Assembly: GCA_002914805.1 (NCBI GenBank)
Contig: JXTB01000539.1
Location: forward strand, 41,934-105,933
From: Parasponia andersonii
Taxonomy: Eukaryota > Streptophyta > Magnoliopsida > Rosales > Cannabaceae
Length of the DNA: 64,000 bases
Direction: 5' to 3'
Position numbers and translations under genes: made by a program. Below are positions 58,601 to 64,000 of this stretch, piece after piece; the stretch's first letter is position 1, and every line of letters starts with the position of its first letter. Under the pieces are notes generated by a model, which did not search any database, had not been told where the DNA came from, and saw only the letters and a list, made by a program, of their open reading frames with translations.

Positions 58601-60651
58601 CACCTTAGAACAAATTCTACTAAAAAATAAGTATAATCTGGTGATTGCATATCGAACATTTTTAGGTAATACGGACCTGATCGCTATAAGTAGTAGATGT
58701 TGCATTAGTGTATGACAATCATTTGATTTAAGTCCAACTAGTTTCAAATTGTTCATATCCACTGATGTTCTAATATTAGAAGAATAGCCTTCAGGAACCT
58801 TCACATTAAATAAAGATTGACACAATTGATATTTTTCTTCCTTTTTCAATGTGAAGCAAGCAGAGGGTAAATATGTTCGCTTCTCCCCCACTTTAGGAGT
58901 TAAAACTCTTTTTGAACACCTATATCAACAAGATCCATGCAGGTACCAATACTATCCTTATTCTTCCCTGGAATATTTAATAAAGTTCCAATTATGCTAT
59001 CACATATGTTCTTTTCAATATGCATAATATCTAAGTTATGTCTCAGAAGTAAATGTTGCCAATACTCCAACTCAAAGAATATAGATTTCTTCTTCTAACA
59101 ACTTTTTGGGGTTTTTACAACCTTCACATTACTGCGTCTTTTTCTTTTCTTACTGATATCATTTATTTTAACCTTTCCAAGCCTAAATTCGAGCTTAGAG
59201 ACTGTTTCTAGTATCTTTGTCCCAGTTAAAGGTTGTGGTGCCAATTCAAATTCTTGAGAACCATTAAATGCTTTTTTCCAATTTCTGTATACATGTTTGC
59301 GAGGTAAAAATCTTCTATAGCCCATATAACTCAATTTTCTAACATGTTTTAAGAACTGACAACTTATTTTCTCATCACAAATAGGACATGCATTATATCC
59401 TTTAGTGGAAAATCCAGACAAATTCCCATATGCAGGGAAGTCATTGATTGTCCATAGTAACACAGCCTTAAGAGTAAAATCTTCATCCTTATATGCATCA
59501 TAGGCTTTCATACCATCATTCCACAAACTGTTCAGCTCATCAATCAACGGGGCTAAATATATATCAATGTTATTACCAGGTTGTCTAGGTCCTGATATTA
59601 ATATTGTAAGAAGTGTAAACTTTCTTTTCATATACAACCATGGAGGAAGATTATAGATTACAAGCATTATAGGCCAACAACTGTATTTACTACTTAGAGT
59701 TGTATGAGGATTAATATCATTTGCAGATAGACCAAGACGAAGATTCTTTGGATCACTTCCAAAAGAAGGCCATTTGTAATCTATTGTTTTCCAAGCTGGT
59801 GAATCGGCTGGATGTCTAAGTTTACCATCTTCTATCCTCTCATTTGCATGCCATATTAGATCTTTAGCATGCTCACGATTTCGGAATAGACGGGTAAAAC
59901 GAGGAATTGGAGGAATATACCGTAAAACCTTAGCAGAGGTTCCAACTTTTACCTCTTTAGAATTCTTATTCTGTTGCCACCTAGGCTCACCACATACTGG
60001 ACAACAAATTGCATCTTTAAATTTCTTTCGATATAAAATACAATCATTTGGGCAAGTGTGAATTTTCTCATATTGCATACCCAATGAGCATAAAGTTTTT
60101 TTAGCCTCATAAAAGGAAGGTGGCATCTCATTATCATTTGGCAATATCTCTCGTAGTAAAGCTAACAAGTCTGAAAAACTCTTATCACTCCATCCATGTC
60201 TTGCTTTCAAATTATACAATTTCAATAATGCAGACAATTTTGTAAATTTCATACAACCCGGATAGATCGGTTTCTCAGCATCATTAAGCAATGATTGAAA
60301 CTTAATAGGATCTACATCTGTTTCATATTGTGCATCATCAATCATTTCAAAAAGATCATCATTTAAATCTAACTCATAATCATCTCTTATACTCTTCTTT
60401 GACGAAAATCCGGTAATTGGAATCTTTTCACCATGCCAAATCCATTGTTTATAACTTTGATCTATTCCATTAAAATATAAGTGTTCTTTTATCTTTTTAA
60501 CACCTATCTTTTGCAAATTTCCACATTTAATACACGGACATGGAATTAAATTGGAATCTTTGACATTTTCAATAGCAAACTCCAAAAAGCTATCAACTCT
60601 CTTTCTATATTCAGTCGATAGTCTATCCGCCAATATCTATTCCTTATCCAT
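55699..60651 (-). pseudogene. TNP2-type CACTA transposase, broken and partly duplicated
   Basis: The frame probably began at ATG 60651 but codon 5 is TAG (60639-60637), where relatives usually have Trp. The downstream frame runs to 59095. It includes the transposase-associated domain (RVDSFLEFA, CPCIKCGN, HLYFNGID), Cys-rich CPNDCILYRKKF and CCPVCGEPRW, and tnp2 core parts (LIWHANERIEDGKLRHPADS, LGLSANDINP, FPAYGNLSGFSTKGYNACPIC). A TAG at about 59095 and a one-base frameshift near 58900 separate it from the DUF4218 part (58891-58163, LPKNVRYAITRL, HFFSPSFFDIMIHLTIHLV). DUF4216 (FVMCQW-type, VKQVFYVNDPLDARWSIVL) is at 56016-55699. 58163-58891 is repeated at 56611-57339. The transposase is not functional as assembled. 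Confidence 0.9.
56143..59245 (-). repeat. 1,551-bp direct duplication around a single N
   Basis: 56143-57693 and 57695-59245 are collinear copies with only a few substitutions (for example CACGTGATAT against CACGTTATAT, CTATAGGTAG against CTATAAGTAG, AAATATTGAC against AAAGATTGAC). The junction base 57694 is N. Confidence 0.97.
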
Positions 60652-60661
60652 TCTAAGCACA

Positions 60662-61735
60662 ATTGAAAAAAAAATAAAAAATAAACAACTGATATAAAAA
60701 ACTAACTAAATTGAGCACCATAAAAAATTGTACATAATCTCCCCTATTTCTAGCATTAACTAATTGAGTAACTAAACCACCAATTATAAATTAATACTCA
60801 TTTCAAATTATTCTTATATTTCTAAGTACTACCAAATTCAGAACTTAATTTATTCTTAAATAGTCTCATTTGTTACAAACAATTTGTCAATCAACCAAAT
60901 ATAACATATGACAAAATAATATCAACACAAATAATAAACTCAACCAATCCCACACAATTATAACATCATCATATCATCACAACATACAATTTTCTATATA
61001 ATATCATATCTCATCTAGTTTAAATTTTCCAAAATAATAAGATAAAACCAATGTGAAAGTGACATGCATAAGTCAATAAAAGAAAAAAATTTGAGAAAAC
61101 ATACCTTAGTTTGCTCAGTTTGCTAATTCACAAATAATCTCAGTATTCTAACTTCTACTAAAACCTACACGTAAATTAAAATGATAAATAAAATTAAACA
61201 TTTATAATCCATAATACTTTAAATTAAATATTGAATATGTAAATTTCTAAAAAACTACATAATATTCAATTAAAATTGCATAAATTTGGTTTAATTGACA
61301 CTAAGGATGGAAATTAAAAAACATAATCTAATATATGATTTCTAGTAAATAAACATGAAATTAGTATAAATTCATACAACATACTTTTAATTTGAAACTT
61401 TTTACAACTAAATGAACTCGCATTTCACCAAAAATAAATAAATAAATAGCAATAAAATAATAATAAATTCGGATTAATTTGCTCTTAAATAGTAAAACTT
61501 ACTCAAAAATAAGATTTCTACTAAATAAATAGTCTAACTCGGCATTACAAGAGTAAAGATTATTAATGCATGCTCAAGATATTCACATTTGATAAATTAG
61601 GATTTTCAAATATAAACTCTTTCAAATATAGCCTAAAACATGAAATTTCTAAAAAATAATTGGTCAAAATCATGGTTAAGATAATGGGTAATCTAATTTT
61701 AGTGACAAAAACGAGTTTAAAAGCTTAAACATATC
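60662..61735. other. AT-rich 5' part of the CACTA element upstream of the transposase
   Basis: No coding sequence was recognised. It lies between the transposase frame and the right subterminal array and probably contains the element's promoter and leader. No specific site can be supported. Confidence 0.4.
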
Positions 61736-61869
61736 TTGTTTACCAGAAAAAATGGTGAAAATGGTGGAAGGAGGAGACTGGCCGCGGCTAGAAGTGAAGA
61801 GGGAAAAGGGTGAGAAAAATAAAAAGGAAATGACATGGCCTCGTTTTTTTGGGTCCTTTATATAGGGCC

Positions 61870-62160
61870 CCTACCTCGGCGCTATATGGGCGTTGAAAAA
61901 AGTATATTACGGTGCTTAATGGGCGCCGTGAAAATTAAATACCACGGCGCTTTTTAGGCGTCGTGATAGATGTGTATCACGACGCCTTATAGGCGCCATG
62001 AAAGTTATATTCAACGGCGCCCATTAGGCGCCGTTAAAGATTCTATACTACGGCGCTTTTTAGGCACCATAGTATTTCTTCGTTTATCACGGCACTTGTT
62101 AAGCACCGTGATAGTTAATTAATTATCACGGCGCTTCCGTATACGCACCGTGATAGTACA
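61870..62160. repeat. Right subterminal palindrome array of the CACTA element
   Basis: Eight modules like CACGGCGCTTTTTAGGCGTCG start (at their CGGYGC/CGACGC core) at 61877, 61910, 61945, 61980, 62015, 62051, 62090 and 62129. Spacing is 33, 35, 35, 35, 36, 39 and 39 bp. Each module is itself a short inverted repeat. Confidence 0.92.
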
Positions 62161-62174
62161 CATTTTTAGTAGTG

Positions 62175-62510
62175 TTCTTGTTGATGATTGCGTGGTCATG
62201 ACACAAGTACTTAGGCAGCGCTCAAAGTGGCAAAAGAGTATAGGGTCGATGCCTAGAATTAAGGCAATTAGAGGATCAAGAGCAGCGAGAAGCAACGATC
62301 CGTCGGCTATACAATGGGAGCAGGCTAATACTATCGCCAGCCTAAAGCAACAGTTGGCCGAGAGAGAAGACGAAAAACAACATTGGTTAGACGAAAATCA
62401 TAGATTGTTATATACACCTAACAACAACCGATCGACTCGTTGATTGCTCAACTCGGCACTTCCGACTTCAACTTCCAACCTTCGGCTCCACAACCTCCAC
62501 CAAGCTAGAA
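62175..62510 (+). pseudogene. Coiled-coil ORF fragment to the right of the CACTA insertion
   Basis: The open frame continues across 62178-62441 with a basic stretch (RQRSKWQKSIGSMPRIKAIR) followed by a strongly helical, heptad-rich part (QANTIASLKQQLAEREDEKQ). No start codon belongs to it on this side of the insertion. It may be the other half of the ORF seen before 51863. I do not recognise a specific family; the C-terminal coiled coil of an older CACTA second ORF is the best guess. Confidence 0.4.
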
Positions 62511-62756
62511 AACTTTTTTTAAATGTATTTTTCCATTTTTTTTTAATAGTTAAACATTTAGTAAAAACTTTTGTTTTATTTACTAAATCATATTTTTAAT
62601 TATTAATTTCAATTTAATTATTTTCTTAAATCATTATTTTTAATTTTATTTAATTCCTAGTTAATTATCAATTTTGATATATAATTTAGTTTTTTTTCTA
62701 TTGTCATAACCTTTTGCAGAGCATGGGTAAATATTTTTTTTAAATTAAATAATTTT

Positions 62757-63090
62757 TTTCAGACGCATTATTGCGTTAGGAAAGTTATTCTAAAAAAAAA
62801 TTAAAATTACAGAAATTATTATATGACACAAATTAGAATTAAATTAATAATTTGATAAAATAATAAGTATTTTTCTCGATGCTTTTTTGATGAACATGTC
62901 AGGAAAAGGTTGACGAATCCAAAATCTTGCGGCGCTATTTGTTGACATATCTATTGTCATTCGAGAAAATGCCTCTACCGATAATCTTTCACCGATGCAT
63001 TTTTGCATCTATAAATCTTTCTTTGTGTATTTTGTATATTTTTCCTGACGCTTTGACGCATCGAAAAAGGTGTTAAATCTCATATTGTTA
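62757..63090. repeat. GACGC/GCGTC inverted motifs, possible subterminal region of an older CACTA element
   Basis: Short palindromes recur: GACGCATTATTGCGTTAGGAAA (62762 on, shown in part), CGATGCTTTTTTGATG...CAGGAAAAGG (62877 on), CCGATGCATTTTTGCATC (62993 on) and TTCCTGACGCTTTGACGCATC (63043 on). GCGTC-GGAAA-type palindromes are common in one group of plant CACTA ends. No CACTA terminus was found at the right. Confidence 0.4.
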
Positions 63091-64000
63091 AGGTATTATT
63101 AGCCTCACTCCATTAAAGTATGCTAATGGGGTTCTTTTTTTTTTTTTTTTGGGAAATTACCTCTAAGATACAAAAATACAAAAAACTAATAAGTCACAAT
63201 TTTATGGAATTTCCATAATAATAAAAAAATTTGTAACTCTTTGGATATTTGGATAACATATATTTGTAGCGGAATTAATGTATGTGGCAAATATAATATC
63301 CAGTGATCAACAGTCATGTCTGTTGATTAACAAAACATTATGTATCAGCGACATGTCTCTTCACTATAGACATGTTTGATTAATAAACATGTAGGTTGGA
63401 AGCACCCATTAACATTCAAAAAAATAAATATGAATGTAATATATGGACCAAAAAAGAAATTAAGGCTGATCCTTCAGCTCCTCCAAAGGATGTGTACGTG
63501 CAAAGTTCACCTATATAAAGCACCGAATCACCTTTCATCCATGACTGACGCATTGTGCACAATAGTGCCAGTGGCATGCACTTGCTACACGAATAAGTTC
63601 ATATCACACATTTTCTATACAAACTTGTAGCTTTCTTTTAGGTTTCCGATGTGGAATTTTTGGCATTTCATATTCCATTTCATGTTACAATCTCTCCGTC
63701 GCGTCATGTCGTAGTTATATTCGTTGTCATCAACTGTTCCTTTTAAGTTCAATAAAGTTTTCTCTAAGTTTTGTCTATTTGCATCAAGTTCATTAATAAA
63801 GTCCAAGTAAAGCAATTAACCAAATGTTCTGCCGACTCTCTTTCAGATTTGTTGGACTCTAAAAGAAGTAAAACATCAATTAGAGTTGATTGTGATTTCA
63901 CTTTTATACCCGTTTTGCACTTAGGCCTTAAATATTCCACCCCCCCCCCCCCCCCCAACACACACACACAAACGTCCTTAAACTTAAGTGGTATCTGCGA
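63091..64000. other. AT-rich flank with a lone TATA-like motif and a poly-C/(CA)n tract
   Basis: CTATATAAAG lies at 63511-63520, but no convincing gene follows; the frame from 63540 is only 29 codons and matches nothing. A run of about 18 C followed by (CA)n lies at about 63939-63970. Confidence 0.4.

Larger units (their letters stand above)
51860..62177 (-). mobile_element. CACTA (En/Spm) DNA transposon, 10.3 kb, coding on the - strand
   Basis: Termini: CACTGCAACAAAAAATGTC at 51863 (CACTA with one change) and, on the - strand, CACTACTAAAAATGTGTAC starting at 62174. The 3-bp flanks are CTC and TTC, a near match to the 3-bp target duplication of this superfamily. Both ends have arrays of GGCGCC-type palindromes. 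It encodes a TNP2-type transposase (transposase-associated, tnp2, DUF4218, DUF4216 parts) and a second product with an Ulp1-like protease. The true length is probably near 8.8 kb, because a 1,551-bp segment appears twice around a single N. Confidence 0.92.

Noticed and set aside
51885-62160. Regularly spaced repeats as a CRISPR array
   Set aside because: The repeats are palindromic modules at both ends of a CACTA transposon in a plant genome, with short variable gaps and no cas genes.
62150-62443. Treating this frame as a complete small gene
   Set aside because: Its apparent start lies inside the CACTA terminal repeat; the coding-like text starts only after the insertion point, so it is a fragment.
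63511-63570. TATA-like box with a following ATG as a new gene
   Set aside because: The ATG is only about 20 bp after the box, the frame has 29 codons, and no homology is recognised.

Overview
The window is nuclear DNA from a eudicot plant; the species cannot be named from sequence alone. It is AT-rich, has spliced GT-AG genes (one GC-AG intron), carries a nuclear gene for a chloroplast protein (PsaN), and holds plant-type LTR retrotransposons with initiator-Met-tRNA primer sites and CACTA DNA transposons. There are no operons, ribosome-binding sites, CRISPR arrays or bacterial features.

Gene-bearing part (1-24 kb). The window opens with the last exon of a DPP6-N-terminal-like (TolB/WD40-like propeller) gene. 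About 11 kb of gene-poor DNA follows, containing an old eroded LTR, simple repeats, a retroelement-like remnant and a 633-bp assembly gap. Then come three conserved genes: a five-exon GH28 polygalacturonase-like gene (+), a three-exon psaN gene (-) facing it tail to tail, and a five-exon SWIM zinc-finger / MULE-transposase-derived gene (-). Exon joins for these three were worked out by hand; every phase closes, giving proteins of 494, 170 and 718 residues. They do not form one pathway. Both introns of the polygalacturonase gene that are large enough to hold one carry a copy of the same short MITE-like element.

Transposon block (26-63 kb). In order: a 2.2-kb solo LTR with target-site duplication CCAAT; a 3.9-kb CACTA-type element lacking a recognisable transposase; a complete but decayed 9.6-kb Ty3/gypsy element on the - strand with target site CAATT, whose solo LTR relative is the 26-kb element; a second, 6.0-kb Ty3/gypsy chromovirus on the - strand with 0.65-kb LTRs; a solo LTR of Ty1/copia type; and a 10.3-kb CACTA element encoding a TNP2-type transposase and a second product with an Ulp1-like cysteine protease domain. 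That CACTA element sits inside older DNA that itself looks like the end of another CACTA element. Almost all transposon reading frames are broken by stops and frameshifts.

Most notable observations: a 1,551-bp near-identical direct duplication meeting at a single N inside the large CACTA element (probably an assembly artefact); a strikingly periodic array of short palindromes in the CACTA ends; a cluster of TTCTAG/CTAGAA (heat-shock-element-like) motifs upstream of the TATA box in the 6-kb element's LTRs; and small duplications that explain an LTR length mismatch and a pol frameshift. I found no clearly novel molecular system; the unusual content is in transposon architecture.
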